DNA of 64,000 bases from contig NZ_JAFKLZ010000003.1 of NCBI RefSeq assembly GCF_017304615.1, positions 372,001-436,000 on the forward strand, written 5' to 3'. The notes beneath the pieces were generated by a model. That model was given only the letters and a program-made list of their open reading frames with translations. It did not search any database and was not told the origin of the DNA. Positions within the stretch are counted from its first letter, which is position 1; the number at the start of each line of letters is the position of its first letter. Of this stretch, positions 18,848 to 28,186 are shown piece by piece. This stretch comes from Sphingomonas sp. (lineage in GTDB: Bacteria; Pseudomonadota; Alphaproteobacteria; Sphingomonadales; Sphingomonadaceae). The translations under genes and the position numbers were made by a program.

Positions 18848-21658
18848 ATGAAACTCAAGTTCCTCGCGCTGACGAGCGCCGCCGCGCTCGGGCTCGCCCT
18901 CCCGACCATCGCCGTTTCGCAGACCGCCGCGCCGGTCAGTGTCCTCGCGAAGTCGGTCGATATTCCCTACGCGCAGTTCACGCTCAAGAACGGCCTGCGC
19001 GTGATCGTCCACACCGATCGCAAGGCGCCGATCGTCGCGGTTAGCGTGTGGTATAATGTCGGGTCGAAGATGGAGCCGGCGGGCAAGACCGGCTTCGCGC
19101 ATCTGTTCGAACATTTGATGTTCAACGGCAGCGAGAATGCGCCGGGCGATTTCTTCGTGCCGCTGAAGGAAGTGGGCGCGACCGATTTCAACGGGACGAC
19201 CTATTTCGACCGAACCAATTATTTCGAAACCGTGCCGCGCCCAGCGCTCGAACGCGCCTTGTTCCTCGAAAGCGACCGGATGGGCTATCTGACGGGGGCG
19301 ATCACCCAAAGCGTGCTCGATGAGCAGCGGGGCGTCGTCCAGAACGAGAAGCGCCAGGGCGACAACGAGCCTTATGGCTTGTTCGACTACAAGCAGCTCT
19401 CCGGCCTGTTTCCCAAGGGGCACCCGTACGAGCACAGCACGATCGGCTCGATGGCCGACCTCGATTCCGCCAGTCTCGACGACGTGAAGGGCTGGTTCAG
19501 GGAGCATTATGGCCCGAACAATGCAGTGCTGGTGCTCGCCGGCGACATAGACGTGGCCACCGCGAAGACGCTGGTGGAGAAGTATTTCGGCGGCATCCCG
19601 GCCGGCCCGGTGACCAAGCTGCCCGCGGTGACTGTTCCGACCCTGGCCGCCGCGAAATATGAGGTGATGAAGGATCGCGTCGCGACCACGCGGCTCACTC
19701 GGTCATGGGCGGTCGCGGGCGGCGACAATCCCGATAATGTCGCGCTCGATGTCGCTGCCGACGCGCTGGGCGGCGGCGCGAGTTCGCGGCTCTATGACGT
19801 GCTGGTCCGCAAGGAACGGCTGGCGGTGCGCGTGCGTGCGAGCAACCAGACGTTCGCACAGGTCGGCATCTTCGAGATCAATGTCGACGTGCGTCCCGGC
19901 GTCGATGCGGCGGTGGTCGCGAAGCGGCTCGACGCCCTCCTCGCCGAGTTCATCGCCAGCGGCCCGACCGTGGACGAACTGCAACGCTATCAGGTGACCA
20001 GCATCAGCAGCCGGATGAAGGGGCTGGAAGCCGTCGGCGGGTTCGGCGGCAAGGCGGTCGCGCTGGCGTCGGGCGCGCTCTACCAGAACGATCCCGGCTT
20101 CTACAAAAAAGAGATGGCGGAACTCGCCGCCGAAACCCCGGCCAAGGTCAAGTCGATCACTGCCAAGTGGCTGAGCCGCCCGGTCTACGCACTCGACATC
20201 GTGTCGGGGCCGCGCGATGCCTATGAGGAAGCGGCGGTCGCGGCCCCCAAGCCGGTCGCGCCAGCGGCCGATACGCCGCCCAGGGGAACGCGCGGCGGCG
20301 TTCCGGCGTCGGGGACGATCGCCGATCTCGCTTTCCCGAAGATCGAGCGCGCAACGCTGTCGAATGGCATGACGCTGGTCTATGCCCAGCGCAGCGCGAC
20401 CCCGGTGACTCGCGTGGCGGTCAGCTTCGACGCCGGTGTCGCGGCCGACGTGCCGACCGCTCTGGGCACGCAGTTGCTGACGCTCAACGCCATGAGCGCC
20501 GGCACGACCAGCCTCGACGCTAAGCAATATGCCGAGGCACGGGACCGGCTGGGCGCCGACATCGGCAGCGGATCGTCCCTCGACCGCACCACCTTCGCAC
20601 TCGACGTGCCGAGCGCCAACCTCGTCCCGGGCGTCGCCTTGTTTGCCGACGTGCTGCGCAATCCGGCCTTCGCGGCTGGCGAGGTCGAGCGGATCAAGAA
20701 CCAACAACTGACCGGCATCGCCGCCGAACTGACCGACCCCAATGCGCTGGCGTTTCGCGCGGTGATGCCGTTGGCGTTCGGGCCGCAATCGCCCTACGCC
20801 AAGTTGTTCGGCGGCGGCGACAGCAAGGCAGTGGCCAAGCTGACCCGCGACGATCTGATCGCATTTCGGCAGGCTTGGCTGCGGCCGGACAAGGCGACCT
20901 TGTTCGTCGTCAGCGACCGCCCGCTGGCCGAGGTCAAGGCGGCGCTCGATGCGAAGCTTGGCAACTGGACGATGGACGGCGTCGCGGGAACCAAGGGCGA
21001 CTTGACCGCGATCGCCCCCGCCGCGCCCAAGATCGTGTTGGTTGATCGTCCCGATTCGCCGCAGTCGGTGATCGTCGGTTTGATCCCGACCGGGCTGGTC
21101 GGCACCGACGAATTGCTGCCCGTAATCACCGCCAATGACGGACTGGGCGGTGGCTTCCTGGGCCGCATCAACATGGACCTGCGCGAAGAAAAGCATTGGT
21201 CGTACGGCGCGCGGGGCGGTTTCCAGCGCGCGGTCGGCGCGACGCCCTATATCATCTCGGCGGGGGTTCAGGCTGACCGCACGGGCGATTCGATCGTCGC
21301 GGCGATGGGCGACCTCTCTGGTTACGTTGGCGACAAGCCGATGACTCAGGTCGAATATGACCGCGCGATCGCGGGGGCGATTCGCTCGCTCCCCGGCGGG
21401 TTCGAAACATCGCGAGCGGTGCTCGGCGCAATGCAGACGAATATTTTGTACAAGCGCCCCGACGATTATTACGCGACCATCGCGGCGCGGTATCGCGCAC
21501 TCACTTTGCCGCAACTCCGTAGCGTCATTTCGACGGCGCTCGACCCGAAAAAGGTCGTGTGGGTGGTGGTGGGGGACGCCAAGACGGTGCGCGCGCAGCT
21601 TGACAAGGTCGGGTTGCCTGTCGAGGTCGTTCCCGCCGCGTCGCTCGGCGCGCGCTAG
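18848..21658 (+). CDS. Two-domain M16 family zinc peptidase, exported
   Basis: This 936-residue protein has a signal peptide (cut near I-A-V-S-Q, residue 25) and two M16 units in one chain. The N-terminal unit carries the inverted zinc motif H-L-F-E-H and, about 75 residues on, the third ligand Glu in V-V-Q-N-E-K-R, so it is catalytically complete. The C-terminal unit (about 500-930) lacks HxxEH, as expected of the inactive partner half, and has the R-x-x-x-Y-type binding stretch K-H-W-S-Y-G-A. Such periplasmic M16 enzymes degrade small peptides in a closed chamber. The start follows an AGGGG ribosome-binding site. The gene is divergent from clpB, and a small conserved gene follows after 20 bases. 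Confidence 0.94.
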   Translation: MKLKFLALTSAAALGLALPTIAVSQTAAPVSVLAKSVDIPYAQFTLKNGLRVIVHTDRKAPIVAVSVWYNVGSKMEPAGKTGFAHLFEHLMFNGSENAPGDFFVPLKEVGATDFNGTTYFDRTNYFETVPRPALERALFLESDRMGYLTGAITQSVLDEQRGVVQNEKRQGDNEPYGLFDYKQLSGLFPKGHPYEHSTIGSMADLDSASLDDVKGWFREHYGPNNAVLVLAGDIDVATAKTLVEKYFGGIPAGPVTKLPAVTVPTLAAAKYEVMKDRVATTRLTRSWAVAGGDNPDNVALDVAADALGGGASSRLYDVLVRKERLAVRVRASNQTFAQVGIFEINVDVRPGVDAAVVAKRLDALLAEFIASGPTVDELQRYQVTSISSRMKGLEAVGGFGGKAVALASGALYQNDPGFYKKEMAELAAETPAKVKSITAKWLSRPVYALDIVSGPRDAYEEAAVAAPKPVAPAADTPPRGTRGGVPASGTIADLAFPKIERATLSNGMTLVYAQRSATPVTRVAVSFDAGVAADVPTALGTQLLTLNAMSAGTTSLDAKQYAEARDRLGADIGSGSSLDRTTFALDVPSANLVPGVALFADVLRNPAFAAGEVERIKNQQLTGIAAELTDPNALAFRAVMPLAFGPQSPYAKLFGGGDSKAVAKLTRDDLIAFRQAWLRPDKATLFVVSDRPLAEVKAALDAKLGNWTMDGVAGTKGDLTAIAPAAPKIVLVDRPDSPQSVIVGLIPTGLVGTDELLPVITANDGLGGGFLGRINMDLREEKHWSYGARGGFQRAVGATPYIISAGVQADRTGDSIVAAMGDLSGYVGDKPMTQVEYDRAIAGAIRSLPGGFETSRAVLGAMQTNILYKRPDDYYATIAARYRALTLPQLRSVISTALDPKKVVWVVVGDAKTVRAQLDKVGLPVEVVPAASLGAR

Positions 21659-21678
21659 AGAAATTCGGGAGAGAAGAG

Positions 21679-21978
21679 ATGGCAGTCGACGGCACGTATG
21701 AAACGGTCGTGAAGTCGCCGATGGGCGACCAGAAGGCGACGCTGACGGTCAAGAGCGATGGCGATACATGGACCGGCACTCAGGCTGGCGCGATGGGTTC
21801 GACCGAGATCACCGACGGCAAGGTGGACGGCAACAAGCTGACCTGGACGGTGGCGATCACGGTGCCGATGCCGATGACGCTGACCAACGAAGCGACGGTC
21901 GACGGCGACACGATCACCGGCACGGTGACGGCGGGCGCGTTCGGTTCGTTTCCGTTGTCCGGCACGCGCGTCGGCTAA
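21679..21978 (+). CDS. Small beta-rich hypothetical protein
   Basis: The 99-residue product alternates short strands rich in Thr, Asp and Gly (T-L-T-V-K-S-D-G-D-T-W-T-G-T, then E-I-T-D-G-K-V-D-G-N-K-L-T-W, then D-G-D-T-I-T-G-T-V). This is a lipocalin-like up-and-down pattern. No signal peptide or transmembrane segment is visible. It begins 20 bases after the M16 peptidase gene, preceded by GAGAGAAGAG, and ends at an intrinsic terminator, so it is probably co-transcribed with the peptidase. I recognise this as a conserved hypothetical type in sphingomonads but know no function. Confidence 0.75.
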   Translation: MAVDGTYETVVKSPMGDQKATLTVKSDGDTWTGTQAGAMGSTEITDGKVDGNKLTWTVAITVPMPMTLTNEATVDGDTITGTVTAGAFGSFPLSGTRVG

Positions 21979-22002
21979 GCAGAATCGCGCGAGGTAGAAG
22001 GA

Positions 22003-22034
22003 GGCTCGTTTCCCAAGAGGAAGCGGGCCTTTTT
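22003..22034 (+). terminator. Intrinsic terminator after the small beta-rich gene
   Basis: An 11-bp stem (22003-22013 with 22019-22029, including two G-U pairs) with loop CAAGA is followed by T5. It lies between the convergent small gene and purK and ends the M16 transcript. Confidence 0.75.
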
Positions 22035-22038
22035 CGCG

Positions 22039-23109
22039 TCAGCGCTTCAGCCGCGTGACATGGCCCATCTTGCGGCCCGGCCGGACGTTGCCCTTGCCGT
22101 AAAGGTGCAAATGCGCGCCGGGCTCAGCGAGTATTTCCGCCCAGCGGTTTGCAGCGTCGCCGATCAGGTTTTCCATCTCGACGGCCGGTGCGGTCAGCGC
22201 GGTGTCACCGAGCGGCAGCCCGCAGATCGCGCGGACATGGTTCTCGAATTGCGAAGCGACCGCGCCCTCAATCGTCCAATGCCCCGAATTGTGGACCCGC
22301 GGCGCCATTTCGTTGAGCACCGGGCCCTCGGCGGTCGCGAAGAACTCGCACGTAAGCACGCCAACATAATCCAACGCATCGGCGATCCGCCCGGTCAGCG
22401 CGGCGGCAATGCCCCATTGCGCGGCGATCTCCGGCGGGGCGGGGAGCGACGAGGTGGCGAGGATGCCGTCGACGTGCCGGTTCCACGCGGGCGGATAGCT
22501 GACCATCGCCCCGTCGGCGCCGCGCGCGAGGATGATCGAGAATTCGTGGGTGAAATCGACAAAGCCTTCGAGGATCGCCGGGCGCTGGCCGATCGCGTAC
22601 CACGCCGCCTCGGCCTCGTCCGCTGCTGCGATCCGCACCTGGCCCTTACCGTCATAGCCGAGCCTCAGCGTCTTCAGGATCGCCGGCGTGCCGATCGCGG
22701 CGAGGGCGGCTTCCAGTTCAGCCAAGTTCTCCACCCGCCGCCACGGCGCGGTGCGACCGCCGATCCCGTCGACGAACGCTTTCTCGCTCGCACGATCCTG
22801 CGCGATGGCGAGCGCGGCGGGGGCGGGATGGACCGGCACCTTGGTCGAGAGATAGTCGACCGGGTCGATCGCGATATTCTCGAACTCGTAGGTCACGACG
22901 TCGCAGTGCGCCGCCATTTCGTCGAGCACGATGCGGCTGTGATAGTCCGCGCGGGTGAAGCTGGAGGCGGCCTGCGCGGCAACGCTCTCCGCGTCCGGCG
23001 CTAGGATGTGCGTGCGATAGCCAAGTTGGCCGGCGGCACTCGCGAGCATGCGGCCGAGTTGCCCGCCGCCCAGGATGCCGATGGTGGAACCGGGCGGGAG
23101 CGTCTTCAT
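22039..23109 (-). CDS. purK: 5-(carboxyamino)imidazole ribonucleotide synthase
   Basis: This 356-residue ATP-grasp enzyme converts AIR, bicarbonate and ATP to N5-CAIR in purine synthesis. It has the N-terminal nucleotide-fold motif [15 protein letters not shown]-grasp motifs ([12 protein letters not shown] and E-F-F-A), and the [13 protein letters not shown] signature. The start overlaps the purE stop (ATGA), so purE and purK are translated as a coupled pair. The open frame runs upstream of this ATG inside purE and is not used. It is not adjacent to purD, which lies 15 kb away in the window. Confidence 0.96.
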   Translation of the reverse strand: MKTLPPGSTIGILGGGQLGRMLASAAGQLGYRTHILAPDAESVAAQAASSFTRADYHSRIVLDEMAAHCDVVTYEFENIAIDPVDYLSTKVPVHPAPAALAIAQDRASEKAFVDGIGGRTAPWRRVENLAELEAALAAIGTPAILKTLRLGYDGKGQVRIAAADEAEAAWYAIGQRPAILEGFVDFTHEFSIILARGADGAMVSYPPAWNRHVDGILATSSLPAPPEIAAQWGIAAALTGRIADALDYVGVLTCEFFATAEGPVLNEMAPRVHNSGHWTIEGAVASQFENHVRAICGLPLGDTALTAPAVEMENLIGDAANRWAEILAEPGAHLHLYGKGNVRPGRKMGHVTRLKR

Positions 23110-23585
23110 TCCGGATCGGTCGCGACGCTGTCGGTCTGCTTCGCGCGCCACGCCTTGAGCCGCTCGGCGAGCGCGGCGTCTGAGGTCGCGAGGATCGCCG
23201 CCGCCAGCAGTCCGGCGTTGATCGCCCCGGGCTTGCCGATCGCCAGCGTCCCCACCGGGACGCCGCCCGGCATCTGGACGATCGAATAGAGACTGTCGGC
23301 GCCCTTCAGCGCCTTCGACTCGACAGGTACGCCGAGCACCGGCAGATGCGTCATCGACGCCGCCATGCCCGGCAAGTGCGCCGCGCCGCCCGCGCCCGCG
23401 ATGATCACCTTCAGGCCACGATCGGCCGCGCTGGTCGCATAATCGTAGAGCCGCTGCGGCGTGCGGTGCGCCGACACCACCTTGGTTTCGTGCGGCACGC
23501 CAAGTTCGGTCAGCGCATCGGCGGCATGGCGCATCGTCTCCCAGTCGGAGGTGCTGCCCATGATGATGCCGACCAAGGGTTCCAT
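23106..23585 (-). CDS. purE: N5-carboxyaminoimidazole ribonucleotide mutase
   Basis: This 159-residue class I PurE moves the carboxylate of N5-CAIR to C4, directly after PurK. The [10 protein letters not shown] motif, S-A-H-R-T-P (catalytic His) and [12 protein letters not shown] signature are all present. Length is usual for the family. It leads a two-gene operon with purK, sharing an ATGA junction. Confidence 0.96.
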   Translation of the reverse strand: MEPLVGIIMGSTSDWETMRHAADALTELGVPHETKVVSAHRTPQRLYDYATSAADRGLKVIIAGAGGAAHLPGMAASMTHLPVLGVPVESKALKGADSLYSIVQMPGGVPVGTLAIGKPGAINAGLLAAAILATSDAALAERLKAWRAKQTDSVATDPE

Positions 23586-23627
23586 CGCGGCGCGTTAGCC
23601 TTCACGCGCCGTCAGGGCAACCGGCGC

Positions 23628-24119
23628 TTATCGGCCCGGCCGGCAACCTCGCGTCTTGTAGACGCCGCGGAGGAAGCCGCGTTGCGCGATTCCGGCGTCG
23701 GTCGCCGCAGCCAGCCGCCGGTCCGCCGCCGCCGCACCGCTGATTTCGCGCACGACTCCGCGGAACGGGATCAGCGAGTTGACCACCGCCTTGCCGCCCA
23801 TTTTTGCGATGCTCTCGCCCTTTTTCGGGCCATCGTCGAAATCCGGGCCGAGCACCTGATCGAGGTCGCCGAGTTTCGCCGCCATCGCCCTACACGTGCC
23901 CAGACCCTGCAGCGTGTAGGGCCCTTCTGCGGCGAGTTCGAGAACCGGCGGAATCTTGGTCTTGACCACGCCGACGTCGCGCGCGGGCTGTGACACGATC
24001 TTGCCCGCTTCGTCGATGTCGGAGGGTTTCTTCGGTTCGTCCTGGGCAGTGGCCATAGCGGGCAGGGTCATGGCAATGCCGATCAGGGCGACACAAGCGG
24101 GGCGGAAGAGATTTTTCAT
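23628..24119 (-). CDS. Exported hypothetical protein
   Basis: The 163-residue product begins with a signal peptide (K-N-L-F-R-P-A then a hydrophobic core, cut after A-T-A near residue 25). The mature part has an Asp/Lys-rich start, a segment P-Y-T-L-Q-G-L-G-T-C-R-A-M, two cysteines (the second in R-G-C near the C-terminus, possibly a disulfide) and a Gly-rich helix G-K-A-V-V-N-S-L-I-P-F-R-G-V-V-R-E. I do not recognise a named family. It lies 42 bases upstream of purE on the same strand and may share a transcript with purEK, though a role in purine synthesis is unlikely for an exported protein. The longer open frame upstream is not real coding sequence. Confidence 0.7.
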   Translation of the reverse strand: MKNLFRPACVALIGIAMTLPAMATAQDEPKKPSDIDEAGKIVSQPARDVGVVKTKIPPVLELAAEGPYTLQGLGTCRAMAAKLGDLDQVLGPDFDDGPKKGESIAKMGGKAVVNSLIPFRGVVREISGAAAADRRLAAATDAGIAQRGFLRGVYKTRGCRPGR

Positions 24120-24197
24120 GGTGGCTGGCGAACGAATACGGGGGCGTAACGGTTCCATCCGCTGGCATGATGCCGCCGCCATGGCTATCGTCGCGCC

Positions 24198-25160
24198 ATG
24201 ACCCAGGAGAAATCGACCGAGACGCGCAACCGGGCGCTGCTGGGGCTGGCTGCGGCGGTCGCCGTGGCGGGGTCGGGCGTCGCGATCGCCCGCGCCATGC
24301 GCGCCCGAGTCGATCGGCGGCGGCGCGACAAGGGGCTGTCGTTCGGGACCGCGCGGGTTCACGGCGCGGTGCTGCATTTCGCCAGGGCCGGACGCGGCCC
24401 GGCGCTGATCCTGCTCCACGGTTTCCCGCAGGACTGGAGCGAGTGGCGGCCGATCATGGCACGCCTGGCGAAGCGCTATACCGTCGTCGCCCCGGACTTG
24501 CGCGGGATCGGCCAGTCGACCGCCGGATCGGCGAAGTTCGACGCCGCTACGATGGCGGCGGACGTCCACGAACTGACGCGGGTGCTCAAGCTCGATCGGC
24601 CCTATGTGGTCGGCCACGACATCGGCGGGATGGTGGCGCGTGCCTATGCCCGGCTCTATCCGAAGGACCCGCGCGGGGCGATGATCCTCGACGTCGCCGT
24701 GCCGGGGCTGGACGGCTGGGACGATGCGGTCAGCGGGTCGAAGGCATGGCATATCGGTTTTCTCCAGACGCCCGACCTGCCCGAAACATTGGTCGCGGGC
24801 GGGCGTCAGGATGCGTTCCTCAGCTATTTCCTGCGGATGGGTCGGCATAGCGCCGCCGAAATGGGCGAAGCGCTGAAGGCTTATGCTTCGGCCGCGCAAT
24901 TCCACGCGGCGTGCGAGATGTTCCGCGCGTTCGGCGACAATGCGGCTTTCGGACGCGAGACAAATGGGCTGAACGATGTGCCGTTGGTCTATGGGACCGG
25001 CGAGGGTTCACCTTTTGCCGGCTTGGCCGATCGCATCGTCAAGGCGCTCGAGGATAGCGGCTTCGTGAGCGTGAAACGCGTGACCGTGCCGGATGCGGAG
25101 CACTATGTCGTTGCCGACAACCCTGAAGCGATCGCGGCGCTGATCGAGCAACACGCCTGA
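24198..25160 (+). CDS. Alpha/beta hydrolase, epoxide hydrolase/dehalogenase type
   Basis: The 320-residue protein has an N-terminal hydrophobic segment (residues about 12-30), probably a membrane anchor or signal, then an alpha/beta hydrolase core. The oxyanion motif H-G-F-P-Q and the nucleophile elbow G-H-D-I-G-G, with Asp instead of Ser, place it among epoxide hydrolases and haloalkane dehalogenases. The likely catalytic His is in D-A-E-H-Y-V near the C-terminus. The substrate cannot be predicted. It is convergent with the DUF4242 gene, with only 4 bases between stops. Confidence 0.87.
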   Translation: MTQEKSTETRNRALLGLAAAVAVAGSGVAIARAMRARVDRRRRDKGLSFGTARVHGAVLHFARAGRGPALILLHGFPQDWSEWRPIMARLAKRYTVVAPDLRGIGQSTAGSAKFDAATMAADVHELTRVLKLDRPYVVGHDIGGMVARAYARLYPKDPRGAMILDVAVPGLDGWDDAVSGSKAWHIGFLQTPDLPETLVAGGRQDAFLSYFLRMGRHSAAEMGEALKAYASAAQFHAACEMFRAFGDNAAFGRETNGLNDVPLVYGTGEGSPFAGLADRIVKALEDSGFVSVKRVTVPDAEHYVVADNPEAIAALIEQHA

Positions 25161-25164
25161 CGAG

Positions 25165-25437
25165 TTACTCTGCCGTGGTCGGGTCGATCACGTTGCGCAC
25201 TTCCGCGACCGAATTGGCGGGGAAGCCCGCTGTCTCGGCGTGCTGCCGGATCAGGTCCGCCGACGGCGCGCGATAGATGCAATAGATCTTGTCGTCGGTG
25301 ACGTAGCTGTGGACCCACTGAATTTCGGGGCCGAGGTCGCGAAGAACGCTGCACGACGTCTGCGATGCGCCCTTCAAATCGGCGGCGCTTGCCCCGCCGA
25401 TTCCCGGCATGTCCCGTTCGATCACGAATTGCGGCAT
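25165..25437 (-). CDS. DUF4242 domain protein
   Basis: The 90-residue product matches DUF4242: it starts P-Q-F-V-I-E-R-D-M-P-G-I-G and contains W-V-H-S-Y-V-T-D-D-K-I-Y-C-I-Y, the ferredoxin-like dimeric barrel core. Members are small soluble proteins, some described as nickel-binding. A stop-to-stop gap of 4 bases separates it from the convergent hydrolase gene. gpmA lies upstream on the same strand, and the two may be co-transcribed. Confidence 0.85.
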   Translation of the reverse strand: MPQFVIERDMPGIGGASAADLKGASQTSCSVLRDLGPEIQWVHSYVTDDKIYCIYRAPSADLIRQHAETAGFPANSVAEVRNVIDPTTAE

Positions 25438-25499
25438 GTCGACTCTCCTTCGGCCCGTCAGGGCGCGCCTGTGCGATGAGTCGGTCTAGGACGGAAGCG

Positions 25500-26186
25500 T
25501 CACCGCTCGCTGAGGTAGTAACGATCGGTCGCGTTCAGCGCATCGTCCAGTTCGTACACGATCGGCTGCCCAGTCGGGATTTCGAGGCTGGTAATCTCTT
25601 CCTCGGGGATGTTCGACAGGTGCTTGACCAGCGCGCGGAGCGAATTGCCGTGGGCTGAGATCAACACCCGTTGGCCGTCCTTCAGCGCGGGGGCGATGCG
25701 GCCCTCCCAATAGGGCAGCACGCGCGCGATCGTGTCCTTCAGGCTCTCGGTCGCCGGGATCGCGATGCCGGCATAGCGGCGGTCGTTGGTCAGGTCGAAC
25801 GGCCCGCCCGGCTCCATCGCGGGCGGCGGAATGTCGAAGCTGCGCCGCCAGATGCGCACCTGGTCGTCGCCATGCTTCGCCGCGGTCTCCGCCTTGTCGA
25901 GGCCGGTCAGCCCGCCATAATGCCGCTCGTTGAGCCGCCAGTCCTTCTCGACCGGCAGCCACAACCGCCCCATTGCCTCCAGCGCGATGTTGAGCGTCTT
26001 GATCGCCCGCGTCTGCAGCGAGGTGAAGCATTGGTCGAAATCCAGGCCCTTCACCGCCATCAACTCGCCCGCCGCCTTCGCCTCCGCCGCGCCCTTTTCG
26101 GTCACGTCGACGTCCCACCATCCGGTGAAGCGATTCTCCAAGTTCCACGCCGACTGGCCGTGGCGGATCAGGACGAGGGTGGGCAT
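25500..26186 (-). CDS. gpmA: 2,3-bisphosphoglycerate-dependent phosphoglycerate mutase
   Basis: This 228-residue glycolytic enzyme interconverts 3- and 2-phosphoglycerate through a phosphohistidine. The phosphate-accepting R-H-G motif (His9 in [10 protein letters not shown]), the L-N-E-R-H-Y-G-G-L loop and the second catalytic His in [11 protein letters not shown] are intact. It is of normal length. Pyruvate kinase, which acts two steps later, lies at 29673-31127, but the two genes are not in one operon. An inverted-repeat element lies just upstream. Confidence 0.95.
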   Translation of the reverse strand: MPTLVLIRHGQSAWNLENRFTGWWDVDVTEKGAAEAKAAGELMAVKGLDFDQCFTSLQTRAIKTLNIALEAMGRLWLPVEKDWRLNERHYGGLTGLDKAETAAKHGDDQVRIWRRSFDIPPPAMEPGGPFDLTNDRRYAGIAIPATESLKDTIARVLPYWEGRIAPALKDGQRVLISAHGNSLRALVKHLSNIPEEEITSLEIPTGQPIVYELDDALNATDRYYLSER

Positions 26187-26202
26187 CTGGAAACCTCCGT
26201 TC

Positions 26203-26280
26203 GGGCTGAGCTTGTCGAAGCCCGTGTTGCGGGGCGCTGTAACGATGCAACCCGCCCTTCGACAAGCTCAGGGCGAGCGG
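26203..26280. repeat. Inverted pair of CTTCGACAAGCTCAG repeats
   Basis: The 15-base core CTGAGCTTGTCGAAG occurs at 26206-26220 and its exact reverse complement at 26257-26271, flanked by GGGC/GCCC bases that make each copy self-complementary. The pair can form one long hairpin or two small ones between gpmA and the dienelactone hydrolase gene. This core is a familiar dispersed intergenic element of sphingomonads and some gammaproteobacteria (REP-like). Confidence 0.75.
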
Positions 26281-26314
26281 ATAGAGGAGGCGCGCAATTT
26301 CGGGAGAGCGAGTC

Positions 26315-27046
26315 ATGGCGATCGTGCGGCAGACCATGGTGTACGACGGTCCCGGTGGCCCGTTCGAAGGCGTGTTCGCCTATGACGACGAGGTCGAGGC
26401 GGCGCGCCCCGGGGTGATGGTAATCCCCAATGTGCTGGGCGCGAAGGAATCGGACAGCGTCACGGCGGAGAACCTGGCCAAGCTCGGTTATGTGGGCTTC
26501 GTCGCCGACGTCTATGGCCAGGGCAAGCGCACGAATTTCCAGTCGGAAAACCCGGCGCAGTACATGAACGAGCTCAACGCCGACCGCGGGTTGCTCCGCG
26601 ATAGGCTCAAGGCGTCTCTCGACACGCTCAAGGGGTTCGCGTTCGTCGATCCGGCGAAGACCGCGGTCTATGGCTATTGCTTCGGTGGGAAGTGCGCGCT
26701 CGACATGGCGCGCGCCGGGATGGACGTGCTCGGCGTGGTCAGTTTCCACGGCGTGTACGACCGGCCCGATTGGGACAATGTCTCGCCGATCGCGGCCAAG
26801 GTGCTGGTGTGCCACGGCTGGGAAGATCCGATCGCCCCGCCCGACGTGATGGTCGCGCTCGGCAAGGAATTGAGCGAGGGCCACGCCGACTGGCAGATCC
26901 ACGCCTACGGCACAGCGGGCCATGCGTTCACGGACAAAGACCGTAAGGGCCAACCGGTCGTGCGACCGGGCGTGGCGTATGAGGAACGCGCCGACAACCG
27001 GAGCTGGGAAGCGGGGCGGGCCTTTGTGGGCGAACTGTTCGGCTAG
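26315..27046 (+). CDS. Dienelactone hydrolase family protein
   Basis: The 243-residue cytoplasmic alpha/beta hydrolase has the Cys nucleophile elbow G-Y-C-F-G-G of the dienelactone hydrolase family, a catalytic Asp in H-G-W-E-D-P and His in G-T-A-G-H-A-F. Classical members open the dienelactone ring in chlorocatechol breakdown. No catabolic genes are nearby, so the true substrate is open. The start at 26315 follows GGGAGAGCG. A hairpin separates it from the convergent M14 peptidase gene. Confidence 0.9.
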   Translation: MAIVRQTMVYDGPGGPFEGVFAYDDEVEAARPGVMVIPNVLGAKESDSVTAENLAKLGYVGFVADVYGQGKRTNFQSENPAQYMNELNADRGLLRDRLKASLDTLKGFAFVDPAKTAVYGYCFGGKCALDMARAGMDVLGVVSFHGVYDRPDWDNVSPIAAKVLVCHGWEDPIAPPDVMVALGKELSEGHADWQIHAYGTAGHAFTDKDRKGQPVVRPGVAYEERADNRSWEAGRAFVGELFG

Positions 27047-27067
27047 TCCGCCCCTTGCAGGGGAGGA
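27047..27067. terminator. Hairpin between convergent hydrolase and M14 peptidase genes
   Basis: TCCGCCCCT and AGGGGAGGA form a 9-bp stem with one mismatch around a 3-base TGC loop. The hairpin occupies the entire 21-base gap between the two stop codons. No T-run is present; a bidirectional terminator is plausible but weakly supported. Confidence 0.4.
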
Positions 27068-28186
27068 TTAGATTCCGTCGATCACCTCTTCGACCGTCTC
27101 AAGCATCGCAACCGCCAGCCGTTTGCTCCGTTCCGGCGACCAGCCGAACTCGGCGTCGGGGTTCGGATCGTGGTCCTTGAACGGCATTTCCAGCGTCATC
27201 GCAACCGCGCCGTAGCGTTCGGCGAGCTGGTTGGTCGACATCGTCAGGTTCGCCTTACCGGGTGCCGATTTCTCGTAGCCTTGTTCGGTCTGGAATTCCG
27301 GCGTGCGCGCGGCCAGCCGGCGACCGAAATCGTAGAATTTCTCTCCTAGTTCGTCGGTCCAGCTCGGGATGCCCTCGAACCCCGCCAGGAAGTTGGCCGG
27401 GATCGCTTCGTCACCGTGCACGTCCATCGCCAGCTTGCACCCGGTCGCGTCCATCGCGTCGCGGACGAGCTTGACCTCGGGGCTGCGCTCCATGCTCGGC
27501 GTGTGCCATTCGCGGTTGAGGTTCACCCCTAAGGCGTTCGTGCGCAGATGCCCGCGGAACGTGCCGTCGGGGTTCATGTTGGGCACGACGTGGAAGGTGC
27601 ACTTGGCCTTGAGCGCGTCGGCCGCCGGGCTGGTGAGCCATTCGAGCGCGCCCTCCATCCACCATTCGGCCATGCTCTCGCCGGGGTGCTGGCGGGCGTA
27701 AAGCCAGGCCGGCTTGTCGCCCGAGCCGATCGTCAGCAAATCCATCGCGCGGCCGTCGAGCGTATGGCCGAGCTCGCGATGCGTCACGCCCGGCATCGCC
27801 GCATACTTCGTGATCAGCGCCTCGTGCTGCTCCATCGTGTAGGGCGCGAAATAGGCGAACCAGGCCAACTGCACATCGCTGTGCCAGTCGAACTCCAGCA
27901 CGCCGTTCTCGTAGCGCGTTTCGATCTGCCGCCACGCGACGCGATCGGTCGAGGCGCGCGTCTTGTAGCCCGGCCACCCGAACGGATAGGCCGAACCGCC
28001 AGCGTTGAGGATGCGGAACGTCAGCTTGCGCCCGGCGGCATTGGCCAGCCGGAACGAGAACCACTGGTAGAAATCGGAATCCTTGTCCTTGACGATTTCG
28101 AGATCGACGCGGTCTCCCTCGATGGCGATCAGCTTGATGTTGCCGCCGTCGAAGGCGCTGGTGATGGCGAGGGGGGTGTCAGTCAT
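27068..28186 (-). CDS. M14 family zinc carboxypeptidase (cytosolic CCP-like)
   Basis: This 372-residue protein has an N-terminal beta domain ending in the F-A-Y-F-A-P-Y-T motif of cytosolic carboxypeptidases. The M14 domain follows (about 135-365), with zinc ligands in R-Q-H-P-G-E (HxxE) and D-V-H-G-D-E, and a catalytic Glu in T-L-E-M-P-F. No signal peptide is present, so it acts in the cytoplasm. Bacterial members are poorly studied; eukaryotic relatives remove glutamates from tubulin and other proteins. The start at 28184-28186 overlaps the stop of the upstream lipoprotein gene (ATGA), so the two are translationally coupled. Confidence 0.92.
   Translation of the reverse strand: MTDTPLAITSAFDGGNIKLIAIEGDRVDLEIVKDKDSDFYQWFSFRLANAAGRKLTFRILNAGGSAYPFGWPGYKTRASTDRVAWRQIETRYENGVLEFDWHSDVQLAWFAYFAPYTMEQHEALITKYAAMPGVTHRELGHTLDGRAMDLLTIGSGDKPAWLYARQHPGESMAEWWMEGALEWLTSPAADALKAKCTFHVVPNMNPDGTFRGHLRTNALGVNLNREWHTPSMERSPEVKLVRDAMDATGCKLAMDVHGDEAIPANFLAGFEGIPSWTDELGEKFYDFGRRLAARTPEFQTEQGYEKSAPGKANLTMSTNQLAERYGAVAMTLEMPFKDHDPNPDAEFGWSPERSKRLAVAMLETVEEVIDGI

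Noticed and set aside
19703-21514. 603-codon open frame antisense to the M16 peptidase
   Set aside because: No motifs, biased Arg/Asp composition and no start signal; the M16 gene is well supported.
24120-24905. Upstream extension of the exported hypothetical protein (23628-24119)
   Set aside because: It overlaps the alpha/beta hydrolase gene on the other strand, and a signal peptide begins at the ATG at 24117-24119.
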